NCBI GenBank assembly: GCA_024516155.1
Contig: JAJJXM010000018.1
Span: forward strand, 744,001-808,000
Reading direction: 5' to 3'
Source of the DNA: Pyronema omphalodes
Taxonomy: Eukaryota; Ascomycota; Pezizomycetes; Pezizales; Pyronemataceae
Length of the DNA stretch: 64,000 nucleotides
Made by a program: the position numbers and the translations under genes. Under the pieces are notes generated by a model that saw only the letters and a program-made list of their open reading frames with translations, did no database searches and was not told where the DNA came from. This document shows, in pieces, positions 12,980 through 21,997 of the stretch (positions are counted from its first letter, which is position 1; every line of letters begins with the position of its first letter).

Positions 12980-13495
12980 ATGCAAGCTACCTGTAGCGCA
13001 TCAACAACGAGTGACACAAAGCGCATGCATATCGCACCAATATCACTCGGTCATCCCATTCCGCCTTGGTTGCTGATCCTGTTGACAAATATTCCTTGTG
13101 TCAGCATTCCACAAAAGAAGACGAGTGAGGACTGTACGGGAAAGGTGGAAGTTTGCATCGGCGCTGAAGAGTGTGGGGGTGCGGGAGGAGAGCAAGGGCC
13201 TCATACCGGATTGAGTGTGGTCAGCAGTAGAAGAGCGGAAGCCACATGCGAGCTTTCGGCAGCGGATTTCTCAGCCACGGGTGGCATGGAACGGTATGGA
13301 GGCATGTACAGAAGATGCTCGTGTATCGCCATCGGCTTCGGTCAAAGTCCGTTGGCGGCATATAGGAAGTGGGCTGACTTTCGGCCAATTTTATGCGCCA
13401 ATGCCTGCCGCTCGTTCCCGCACAAAGAACCCAAATTTTGCCGAAGACAGACCACAGTGCTGGGTATATACATGCTCCGCCCATCATGTGACTGA
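12980..13495 (+). CDS. doubtful Cys-rich ORF upstream of the arm gene
   Basis: An ATG-initiated frame of 171 codons, Cys-rich, with no recognised domain. In the part covered by both arms the reading frame is kept in the right copy (63638 to the window end, minus strand). That is weak evidence, because the DNA there is almost identical and antisense frames are equally conserved. It may simply be the upstream regulatory region of the gene at 13899. Confidence 0.2.
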   Translation: MQATCSASTTSDTKRMHIAPISLGHPIPPWLLILLTNIPCVSIPQKKTSEDCTGKVEVCIGAEECGGAGGEQGPHTGLSVVSSRRAEATCELSAADFSATGGMERYGGMYRRCSCIAIGFGQSPLAAYRKWADFRPILCANACRSFPHKEPKFCRRQTTVLGIYMLRPSCD

Positions 13496-13898
13496 ATGAA
13501 AATGCATATGATTGTTGATTGTTGGGTGAAAACTGCGTTGATTCTGCTGTTCATGAATTATGTATCTGCAACTGTACCTGGGATGATGTTTCTGATATAT
13601 CCTTAATACTTCATGCTCAAACTCGTGATCGCTCTGCCGTCCACTAGATCTGTAGTGTATACGTGCACCATTCTTTTGCCGTGTAATAGCTTCAGTTGCA
13701 GTCTGCGTCGGGCGGCTAGCCGTCCATGCTTCACATCCACCATTCACCTCCACCAAGTCCCCATTAAATATCCCCCAATTCCTCCTTCGTTTTCTGATCC
13801 TCACCCCAGTTCCCTCGAGCGAGAAATCACCACTGAATCACCTTCTCCTTTTCTTCTGACCCGGATCTTTCGTTTGATACATCGCCCCTCCTTTAAAG

Positions 13899-15363
13899 AT
13901 GCGTCGTTATTTCACACCTTCGAGAATGACCCGCATCTCTTTATTTGATGACTACTTGGTTAGCCCCAGGCGTCCTGAAGTCAGAATCGTGGATATTGCG
14001 GAGGCAACAACAACCTCGAATGGACCCACAGGAGAATTGGGAAACACGGCCGCCGCTCCCGCTCAACAACAGTATAATGAAAATATCATGAGTCAGTTAC
14101 CGGAACTCCTTGTAACAGCCATAGACATCCCATCGGGGGCTCCTGTTTGCGACAACAGTATCCAAAAGACGTCAGACGACTTCCAACCAGCCATCGATCA
14201 GACAGAAATCATCCCGATAGGTCCCGCTAGTGGAAGAACTGGAATGGAGGCAGCTGGAGTATTGTCATGCCAAGAAGAGCATAGGCTAGATGACCATACT
14301 GGACCCAATACTATCACTCCAAGTTTTCCTGTCGGTACCTACGCGAATACAGCCGCATCTGATGATTTGGGAACTGATGGCACAACTTTGTACATTGAGA
14401 TGGACGACCATGTCAATCCAGAGACGTCCGAATGTATAGACACCGAATGGCCATGGACACCGGCCAATTCTCGATCTGTCACCCCCGTCAATTCAGAACC
14501 CTCTCTTTCTGGATACAGTAGACCTCTTGATATCCCGACACAACCTCAATATTCAGGGGGAAACACTGTGACAGAAACACAGTATGTGACCGTCAACATC
14601 CCTAAAAGCCTTTTTGGGAAGCAATTTGTGAATCCAGTTTGCTAATGAAATCCCACGAGTTAGAATAGCCATAATATTGGCAGATCTGGACGATCAGACA
14701 CACATGACTGAAGATGCTTCGTCGTCAGCTTCATTCACCCCCAGTGATGTAATTCCGGACGCTACAAGACAATCACCTATCGAACCACATTCACCATCAC
14801 CCAGACCTATACCTGTCGACAGATCAGGCTGGGAGAGAAGTATTCGGATGCTGCAGGAGATGGCCCAGGCTTTCGAAATGACGCAAAAACACTTGGAGGC
14901 TCATGGACAGAGTTTACGGGAGCAGTACGAAGCACGTCTGAAGGAGGTGGAACAGATTCGGACAGCACATGAGGGTCAAGATAGACTCTTTGATGCATTG
15001 AGGGCCGTCGGCCATCTGGATTCACTGGAAAGGAGAATGCTGTTGTGGTATTTACGAATGATTGAGGGCGAAATGGATAACGGCAGCTCAAGTGCCGATG
15101 GGCAAACAAATCCCAGTGACGCCTCAAGTCCTAGTGGTGATACTTTTCTTGCTGCATTGCTAGCAGTTCAACCTTTGGACTCAGCCGGAAGGACAAGGGT
15201 TGTCAGGACTATACAAGCCCTTGAGAGGGCCAGCGATGGCAACAATAGAAGTCACGGTGACGCCGCAAACGCCGATGAAGCCAGGAATTTTGGTGATGGG
15301 GAATGTGTTATGGAGGAGGTGATTCTTGGAGAGCTTTTTTCTCTGCAGTCACTATTGCTGTGA
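13899..15363 (+). CDS. unknown two-exon gene, arm copy 1 (460 aa)
   Basis: Modelled as exon 13899-14581, 82-bp intron 14582-14663 and exon 14664-15363. The donor is GTATGT, the branch site GCTAAT and the acceptor GTTAG, and the frame is kept, so two apparently separate ORFs become one 460-residue protein. The right-arm copy has the same sites and the same length. The N-terminal half is Ser/Thr/Pro/Asp-rich and probably disordered, beginning MRRYFTPSRMTRISLFDDYL. Residues about 282-363 form a Gln/Glu/Arg-rich coiled coil. Two related 29-residue helical motifs of the form D....AL.AV..LDS..R lie near 334-362 and 387-415. There is no signal peptide, TM segment or known domain. The function is unknown. 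A conserved hairpin lies 30 bp after the stop. Confidence 0.75.
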
Positions 15364-15835
15364 CAGAGATTTCAGACTCTGACCTTTCTGCTGTTGGTAC
15401 TAATCGGTACCAACACGCACGAAAAACGGTATGCGACGGAATGTCCATTGAGGAGGTGAACAAGTTCGGGTAAATATTTTTGATTTGTGTTAGTAATTCT
15501 TTCGTTTTGGAAGTTCTTCGTTTTATGTTTGGTAATTGAGAGGCGTCTTTTTGTGCGTTGGTTTCGGTTTTTACATCTTTTTAATTCTTGTCTTTCTTTA
15601 ATTTCTCTTCTCTACTTTCTTTAATTCCCTTTTTTGTCTTTCATTTTGAATGCTTTTCTTTCTTTCTTTTCTGTTTTTTGGGGTTGGGTTGGCTTTAGGG
15701 TTCATTTGGTTTTCTGTATATGCGCTTTTACGATGTAACTTGCTGTATTATTCTTACTTTAATGTCTTGTATGAGAGTGTTTGTTATAAGGTCTTCGTTT
15801 GAAAGACACCCCGTTTAATAAATGGATTTTCTTGC
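15364..15835 (+). other. T-rich 3' flank of the arm gene with a hairpin
   Basis: A perfect 8-bp stem GTTGGTAC/GTACCAAC with a 6-nt loop occupies 15393-15414. About 400 bp of strongly T- and CTTT-rich sequence follow, looking like a 3' UTR and termination zone. The right arm keeps the hairpin at 61719-61740. Confidence 0.5.
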
Positions 15836-15856
15836 TGTAAATCTCGTATTTCTTTT

Positions 15857-15929
15857 CCTATCTGTGCAAGTCGTGTGTGGTAAAGTCCCAACCCCCCTAT
15901 CTGTGCAAGTCGTGTGTGGTACAGTCCCT
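15857..15929. repeat. 39-bp tandem duplication inside the arm
   Basis: Two units starting cctatctgtgcaagtcgtg lie at 15857 and 15896. Both units are present in the right arm (about 61205-61278), so the tandem duplication predates the arm duplication or was homogenised with it. Confidence 0.8.
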
Positions 15930-17986
15930 ACCGCATATCGTATTTGGTGTTCATTGGCACCGATTTGCATCATCAGTAAAATAAACCAGAATATGAATAA
16001 TTCGCCTCTTTAGCAGTGATTGTGACTGCTCTTATGGTCCCTCGAGGAGCCCCCAAAAGACTCTAAGCAGTGCAAGTGCACTTTGCTGTTTCTGCAGTAG
16101 TCTCCTCAAACGCCCTAACGCCGGCAATGAGCAACTGGCTGGTGAACGGGGTGATTTTGGAAACAGCTCCACACTGCCACTCCGCCATTCTTTTCCCTTC
16201 TCCCTTTACCGTTCAGAACAGGTACCTTGTAGGCGGATTTCCAGGCAATGATCAAATCATCTGTCTTTTCATCACCTGATGAAATCCTGCATTCAGGAAA
16301 TATCCAAGTCCCTGTGTTGACGTTGTGAATGTCCGTTAATCTTCATCCCTCATCTGGCGCGCTGTCTGGAAGATGGAGACAGTACTTTACAGTACACGAT
16401 CACAAAAACCTGTTTTCCCTGAAGAAATATGCTAAACAAACTGCGGTTGACGCAATGGTTACAAAAAACAAAATTAGTGGCAGATTACTTTATTCCATGA
16501 TACGCTGACCGAGATAGATATTAGACGGTACTATGCAGGACCTTACAGTTGGTTCACGGTTTTTTTAATTGGCATCAGGAAGGAGTCATATGATATGCTC
16601 AGAAGTCAGGACGAAATGAGTCAGTTGGACATGTAGGACCTGGTGATCATTTTCGGGGGAAACCGCCGTGCTATCAATACCCACTTCTGATCGAGACTGC
16701 CTGGAAGGTGAAGGTGGAAGTCAATATGGATACCGAAATTGGGGTAATAGTGCTGGTATTGAAAAAGTTCCACTGAGATGTAGAAGACGGTTTTGTAAAT
16801 GGCGAAATATTTGCCCTGAGGATGAATCGTCGATGCTGCACAGGCCTTCAAATCATAATGAATATCAATTCCGAGACCCCTGGATTACGCATATGCATTT
16901 TATTCAACGGTTTGCGTTTTTTTACAGGTTTATATTATCAGTATAGACGAATCAGTTTTCGAATAACCCAGGAAAACCGGACATGGGTCAATCGCAGGAT
17001 TCAGGAATATAGAAAATTCATTCTTAAGTAAAACTGTACAAGAGACTTACATTGGGCAATGTAATTATGAAACATATTTACATTGTTTCGAAGCCCAGCA
17101 ATTTGGAGATTCATCAAGGCATCTTCTTTAATAACGGATTACTATGATATATGAGCCTTTGCAACGATACCTTCAAATTCATTACGCCACAACTATGAAA
17201 GCAAGACTGAATGCATATTATCTTACTTTCTGGCGCTGCACGAAAAAGTCATCCGTAAATACCTTTGACCCGACACTCTTCGAGTCAAACCCCAGCCTCG
17301 AGGCATTTCAGGAATCATATATAACAGAAGGCAGACGCCGAGGTGTTATGCAAAATGGAAACCCTCAGATTGTGACTATATGTATCTAGACTTCCGTGGA
17401 GAGAGCTACGCATTGCTAAATTCAGATACAGTGTGAATTTACAAATGTTTTCACAATCCCACCATCTATCAACGCCACAAAAAAACCCCAGGCCTTATGA
17501 CTACAGGAAACTATAAGTGTGAGTATTTATCAGTTATAACCATAATTATGAGAGAGATGAAAAGGTCAATACAAGGCATGATATAACGTGTGGTAAATCT
17601 CAAGAGATGTTTTATTCTAGGTCTTGGATTTCTGTTTGAAATATGTCTGGATTCTGTGTCACAATATTTTCGAATACCTCTTCGAGGAAACAAAAAGTTG
17701 CATCAACGCAACTCCACCGAGATGAAGCTGGAGGACTTTAGAGGATAAATACATGGTAAAACAAACCGTGAGGAGGTATCTAGGTACAGTGGAAATCTTG
17801 GAGGATTTGGTAAACACAAGGAAGGGGCGGTGACTGCCAAGAACCTTTGAAAATACTCGTTTCATGAAGTTCAAAAAAGCACAAATTATCAAATCAGAGT
17901 TTAGACAGCGTTCGCAGATTAGATTCAACGTTATCCTAAAAACATTAATGGCAGAATCGTGGTCGCAAAGGCAAAAAATAAAATTC
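15930..17986. pseudogene. decayed, coding-like DNA between arm gene and tRNA-Leu
   Basis: About 2 kb with short open frames on both strands and many stops. Some segments read like protein, for example PLLIETAWKVKVEV near 16690 on the plus strand, which the right arm has as PLLIENSWEVKAEV. Frames are broken in both arms, so any gene here died before or soon after the duplication. I cannot name the family with confidence. Confidence 0.3.
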
Positions 17987-17991
17987 AAAAA
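17987..17991 (-). terminator. Pol III terminator of left tRNA-Leu
   Basis: A run of five T on the minus strand, 6 nt after the tRNA 3' end. The right copy has the same run at 59131-59135. Confidence 0.7.
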
Positions 17992-17997
17992 GAATGT

Positions 17998-18097
17998 TGA
18001 CGGAAGTGGGACTTGAACCCACGCTCAGTTTCCCGAACCAGGAATCGATATTAAGGTAACCTTAACCTGGCGCCATAACCAACTCGGCCATCCCGCC
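17998..18097 (-). tRNA. tRNA-Leu (anticodon AAG), intron-containing, left copy
   Basis: The 100-nt gene folds as a class II tRNA. The 7-bp acceptor is GGCGGGA/TTCCGTC (two G-U pairs) and the D-arm is GCCGAG..GGC. The anticodon stem is CCAGG/CCTGG with loop TTAAGG, giving anticodon AAG, and a 16-nt intron follows position 37. It also has a long variable arm and the T-arm GTGGGTTCAAGTCCCAC. The discriminator base is A, as usual for Leu. It marks the inner edge of the inverted duplication, and its 5' flank is single-copy. Confidence 0.95.
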
Positions 18098-18101
18098 TTA
18101 T

Positions 18102-18466
18102 GATGTGACTGGCACTGTTTGTATATATACAAACATGTAGCTACTACTACAGTATTATCATACTCCACACTCGGCCGTGATAACCCCAAAGCCCAACCCT
18201 CCGATAACAGATATACTTCCTTCTACTTCCCAATAAATTTGCCCATCTCTCGTAGCATTTCCTCTTCTTTAACTCCACTACAAAATGCCTAGATCCCCTC
18301 ATATCGCAAAGTTGCAAAGTCGCTCAGTCACTCACCATACTCCCGGGTAACCCCACCCCAGCGTTCACCTCCCTTCCAACCCTAGCAACCCGCAACCCCA
18401 GTCTATAGTACCTTCATATCCGACCTTTTCGGCGCCGCGAAGGAAACCCCAGATAACACGACCAAA
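18102..18466. promoter_or_regulatory. intergenic region and 5' leader of uS19m gene, with a possible uORF
   Basis: Unique sequence between tRNA-Leu and the uS19m start. It holds an ATG at 18285 opening a 21-codon frame that closes at 18350, upstream of the main ATG. If the transcript begins before 18285 this would be an upstream ORF. Confidence 0.4.
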
Positions 18467-19506
18467 ATGCAGCCTACACGCGCGTTGTTCAAGCGTTCCG
18501 TCTGGAAGGGTATAAGACCCCATTAAATGCCCATTCTTCCCCCCCAATCGAATCAGAAACCGAAGCGGAAGCGGAAATCGGAGCGGAAGTCGAAACTATG
18601 CGAAGAAAGAACGAAGAACGAAACTGGAATTGAAACCCTGCGCCGTCGCTATTGATACGAACCTTTTTGCCGATGAAATAGCCGCCGATTTTGAAGTCCA
18701 GGAATGCTGCGGAATTGTCGAACCGGGCGGGAATAGAACTACGACATCGAATTGGAGACTGTGAGGTAGAATGAGCTTGCGGTTGACTCGGAGATCTCGA
18801 GGTGGTTATGGCGGGGAAGCGGCAGCGGCGGCGATAGCGACACTTCTGAGGACCTTATAAACTTCCGAGAATCTGAGCTCTTGCATTTCGAGCTTCCTCT
18901 TCTTCTATTTCGGTTTCTACTTCCGCTTCTGCTTCGGTTCCTACTTCGGTTTCTACTTCGGCCTTCCATTCCCGGCTCCTGGCTTCAAGATCTGAACCTT
19001 TAAACTAGACCAAACCAAGCACAACCGCTGACATTATCTTTCTTTATGATACAGGACCTTTCATCGTCCCCATGCCCATCGTAAAGCCAGTACCAGGTGT
19101 TAAGCAGGTTCCTGTCAAGACCCAGGCGCGCTCTTGCACTATCATTCCTTCCTTCGTCGGACACAAGTTCCAGATTCACAATGGAAAGAACTACGTCGAT
19201 GTTACCATTACTGAGGATATGGTTGGACATAAGTTGGGGGAATTTGCTGCGTGAGTCTACCTTTGGCTATGGCGGAGGGCGGGGAGATGGTTTCTCGGTT
19301 ATGTGAGCATGGGAGAAGCTATTGGTTTGGGGAGAGGATTTCGCTCCTGGTGTAATCTACGGAACTTGCGGCTTTCGGGCTTTGGTTTTCTGGGATATTG
19401 TCGAAAGGCTTTGGGATGGGAGTATTATGGAATTATAGGAGCACGAGCTAACTGAAGATATAGTACCCGCAAGAACTTCTCTTACAAGCAGACAAAGAAC
19501 CGATAA
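18467..19506 (+). CDS. RSM19: mitochondrial small-subunit ribosomal protein uS19m
   Basis: Three exons: 18467-18509, 19055-19250 and 19464-19506, together 93 residues. The protein starts [15 protein letters not shown], continues with [14 protein letters not shown], then the uS19 core [18 protein letters not shown] and [23 protein letters not shown] (split here around KF/HNG), and ends [13 protein letters not shown]. This is the classic S19 fold that binds the head of the small subunit, with the length expected for fungal mitochondria. Intron 1 is unusually long (545 bp; donor GTATAA, branch CTGAC, acceptor CAG). Intron 2 is 213 bp (GTGAGT, branch GCTAAC, acceptor TAG). The reading frame closes perfectly across both junctions. 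It lies tail-to-tail with TAF10. Confidence 0.95.
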
Positions 19507-19878
19507 ACGGTTTATATAAATCGATGGTGGTTGGGTGGCGGAAAATATCCGGTTGTAAAATACAGATTGCTTTCGGCGTTATGGAGCTTGTATCACGTTG
19601 TTGTGCCTTTATTTTTCTTCATACGTGACGAGTAACAAACAAAATGCGATGAGGTCCCAATTATCGAGGTGGTGTGATATCCCATGATCATCCAACAAAG
19701 AAAAAAAAATCAAACAAAAAAAAAACAAATTCATTACGTAGCAGCAGCGAAACCAGCTCTATATACCACATGCAAGCGCGTAAAATAAACTACAATTTAC
19801 CATCGAATCATATCCATATCCTCCATGCTTTATGCTCTTTCATATCCCTATAGCAAAGTCCTTATCCGCTTTACTTTT
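19507..19878. other. short convergent intergenic region
   Basis: 3' flanks of uS19m and TAF10. It includes A-rich tracts near 19700-19730, and nothing else is recognisable. Confidence 0.6.
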
Positions 19879-20799
19879 CTACCGATAAAATTCCGGCCTC
19901 CTGGTATTAACTCCATATTCTCCTACCGCGCTTCCAAGATCCTCCATAGTAAGCACTGTTCTACCCGCTGTTCCTCCACTGCCTCCACCTCCTCCAAATC
20001 CAGGCCTAGCAGCAGGCCTTAAAGATCCTCCTCCTCCTCCTGTAGTTACACCAGCTGCAGCACCGGTCGGTACACCGAGACCTGGAGCTCCTCCGGCGTT
20101 GGAGGAGTTCTGTCGGATTCGAGAGTATTGGTAGGCATCGGCGGCGATATCGGCGATGAATTTTTGTGTAGCAAGAGCGAGGAGTCGCTTGAGACGGATA
20201 TCATTGGTTTGCAAGCCACTGAGGGAGAGGTAGTAATCGGTTACTGCGTCTGGAATCTAGAATGGAGGGTTAGCGAGCTGTCGATAATTTGATCACTTCT
20301 TCTTCAGTGTTAAGCTGGGGTAGGTTTTCCTAGGCCGAAAAAGAGCTGCGGAAGGGGAATAAAGAACAGAGTAGCTAGAGAAGAGGAAAGAGGTAGGAGG
20401 AATGAGACTCACAATCGGTGCATATTCATCCATCATGTCCAAAAACTCCCTCAAATTCTTATCCTTCCTAGCAGGTGGTAGTAGTGGAGCGATTGCCGCG
20501 CCTCCCAATAACGCATCCTCACCATTCTCTGTCTTTGGCAGACCCGGCGCCTGTCCCGGGGGTGCAGGTACACCTGGGGCGCCCGTCGACGAAGGACCCG
20601 GGGCCATTGGTGTCGCAGCCGGAGCGCCATTCATAGTAGCAGTAGCGGATGTAGGATTCTGTGGGGCGCCAACCATAGCAGCGGCAGGATTTGCAGGAGC
20701 AGTTATAGGTGCAGCAGGAGGGATACCGTTCAAGTTCATTTCGGTATCGCTATCTGGTTGAGCTTCGGTTTTGATTATGGGCGGTGACGTGTCGGACAT
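19879..20799 (-). CDS. TAF10: TFIID/SAGA subunit TAF10
   Basis: Two exons, 20413-20799 and 19879-20256 (minus strand), with a 155-bp intron (donor GTGAGT, branch GCTAAC, acceptor TAG), giving 254 residues. The N-terminal 110 residues are Ala/Pro-rich. The C-terminal half carries the TFIID_30kDa histone-fold domain, with [39 protein letters not shown] and the ending [22 protein letters not shown]10 is a histone-fold subunit shared by TFIID and SAGA. A roughly 50-residue Gly/Ala/Pro-rich insert splits the domain before [14 protein letters not shown]. Long linkers there are common in fungal TAF10. Confidence 0.96.
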
Positions 20800-21754
20800 G
20801 ATTGCGGCGCGCGCGTCTCGGAAGGGGGGTTTTGCTTTGTTTGAGGTTACACCGAGTTTACCGGGATGTACTGTGCTGCTGCTGCTGCGTTTGCGGGGGT
20901 TCTTTGAAAAGCGTTTGTGCGACGGTTTGTGCAGTCAGGCCGAAACGGGGTGAAGCTGGGATGAGCTGAAAGCTTGTCGTGACGTGAGGTGCGCTGCGCG
21001 TCAAGGTCGCGAATGTGGGAGACGAGGCTAACTAAAGGAGGTTGAATTAAGGCTAGTGCACGCGTAGTAGGTTAGGTTAAGGTTTTTTGCGCGTGTGTTA
21101 ATCTTCTGGTAATTCTGCAGACAGGGCGAAAGGCTGAGACCGAGGCTGAAGCTTTGGAGGAACACAAGGGAATGACTTCATGAACAGACACCTTTGGCAC
21201 ACCGAAAAAGCTTTGTTCCCAGTTATCATTTTCCAGACTTGGCTATTGTAGAGTATGTATTTAGTATGAAATGGAAATGTGGCTATAGAAGCTGTAGCGA
21301 CAATCAAGGGATCGATAGCTCGATGAGCATCATTGTATCTTTTGATTGGAATAGTAATATTGGATCCATCAGTCCCTATGGATGTGCCAGAAACAAGCCT
21401 AGGAAATGGAAACTGGGATCAAACTCTTTAGTATGCCAGAAGTGTCTACAGAAATATGGCATCACTGTTTTTACGGATGAAAAATTAAGCACTTGTATTG
21501 TGATAATCCCTATTATTTTACAATGTTTTATAAAATAACCGCCATATCAAACATTTCGCATGCCTAAGAATACGGCGATAGGTACACCACCAGAATCGGA
21601 AGAAAATAGTAACTCACTCCGCAGAAGAATGGCTATAAACAGAAGCATTTGGAGTAAAATAACATTACTTTTTTGTCTGCTCTGTGTTAAGTTAATGACT
21701 AAGCTGATAAATCTGCTTTCGCAGGAGAGCCAATCAATAATGAAGAGGAAATTG
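20800..21754. other. intergenic region between TAF10 and UPF3
   Basis: TAF10 promoter side, then about 600 bp with only poor short frames. Two related segments ending agcatttggag occur at about 21645 and 21770. No supported gene. Confidence 0.5.
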
Positions 21755-21997
21755 TCAATCGACAGAATCAGCATTTGGAGGTCCATTACCCAATGACGAT
21801 GGACCTAATCCTGAACCAGATGATCCTCTAGCTTGGTTGGCAGCCAAATTTGCGGGAGAACCTATCCCCCCTCTGAATCCCCGCCCAAGTCCCCGCCCAA
21901 GTCCCCGCCCCAATCCCGCCATTCTATTTCCCACGAGCGCACCTCTTGAATTCGTTCCCAGTCCTATTCTCAGGGATCCTGAAGGGAGACCACCATT
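21755..21997 (-). other. in-frame RG-rich extension after the UPF3 stop
   Basis: Read in the UPF3 frame after TAG (21998-22000), the minus strand gives 80 open codons before TGA at 21755. These contain MAGLGRGLGRGLGRGFRGG, the same kind of sequence as the UPF3 tail. A frame-preserving intron 21979-22077 (donor GTAATG, acceptor TTCAG, 99 bp) would remove the stop and join the two. A second donor gives 21979-22065. No strong branch site is visible, so this is a proposal only. Confidence 0.4.

Larger units (their letters stand above)
13133..18101 (+). repeat. left arm of large inverted duplication
   Basis: About 4.97 kb whose reverse complement is found at 59021-64000. The inner limit is sharp. 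Homology stops about 4 bp beyond the 5' end of the tRNA-Leu (shared ATAA, then unrelated sequence). The outer limit is not visible, because position 13133 is only the point matching base 64000. The duplication includes the upstream region and both exons and the intron of the unknown gene, its T-rich 3' region, a 39-bp tandem repeat, decayed DNA and tRNA-Leu. Similarity is almost complete at 13133-13560, a few percent diverged over the gene, and clearly lower (about 8% or more) at 16.6-18.0 kb. Confidence 0.97.

Noticed and set aside
14560..14690. Programmed frameshift (gag-pol style) joining the two ORFs of the arm gene
   Set aside because: An ordinary 82-bp intron with consensus donor, branch and acceptor, conserved in both arms, restores one frame. 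The second ORF has no polymerase features.
16621..16800. Decayed FunK1-type protein kinase in the arms
   Set aside because: PLLIENSWE followed by TKIGVIVLVLNKFL vaguely recalls FunK1, but the frame is broken and the match is too short to name the family.
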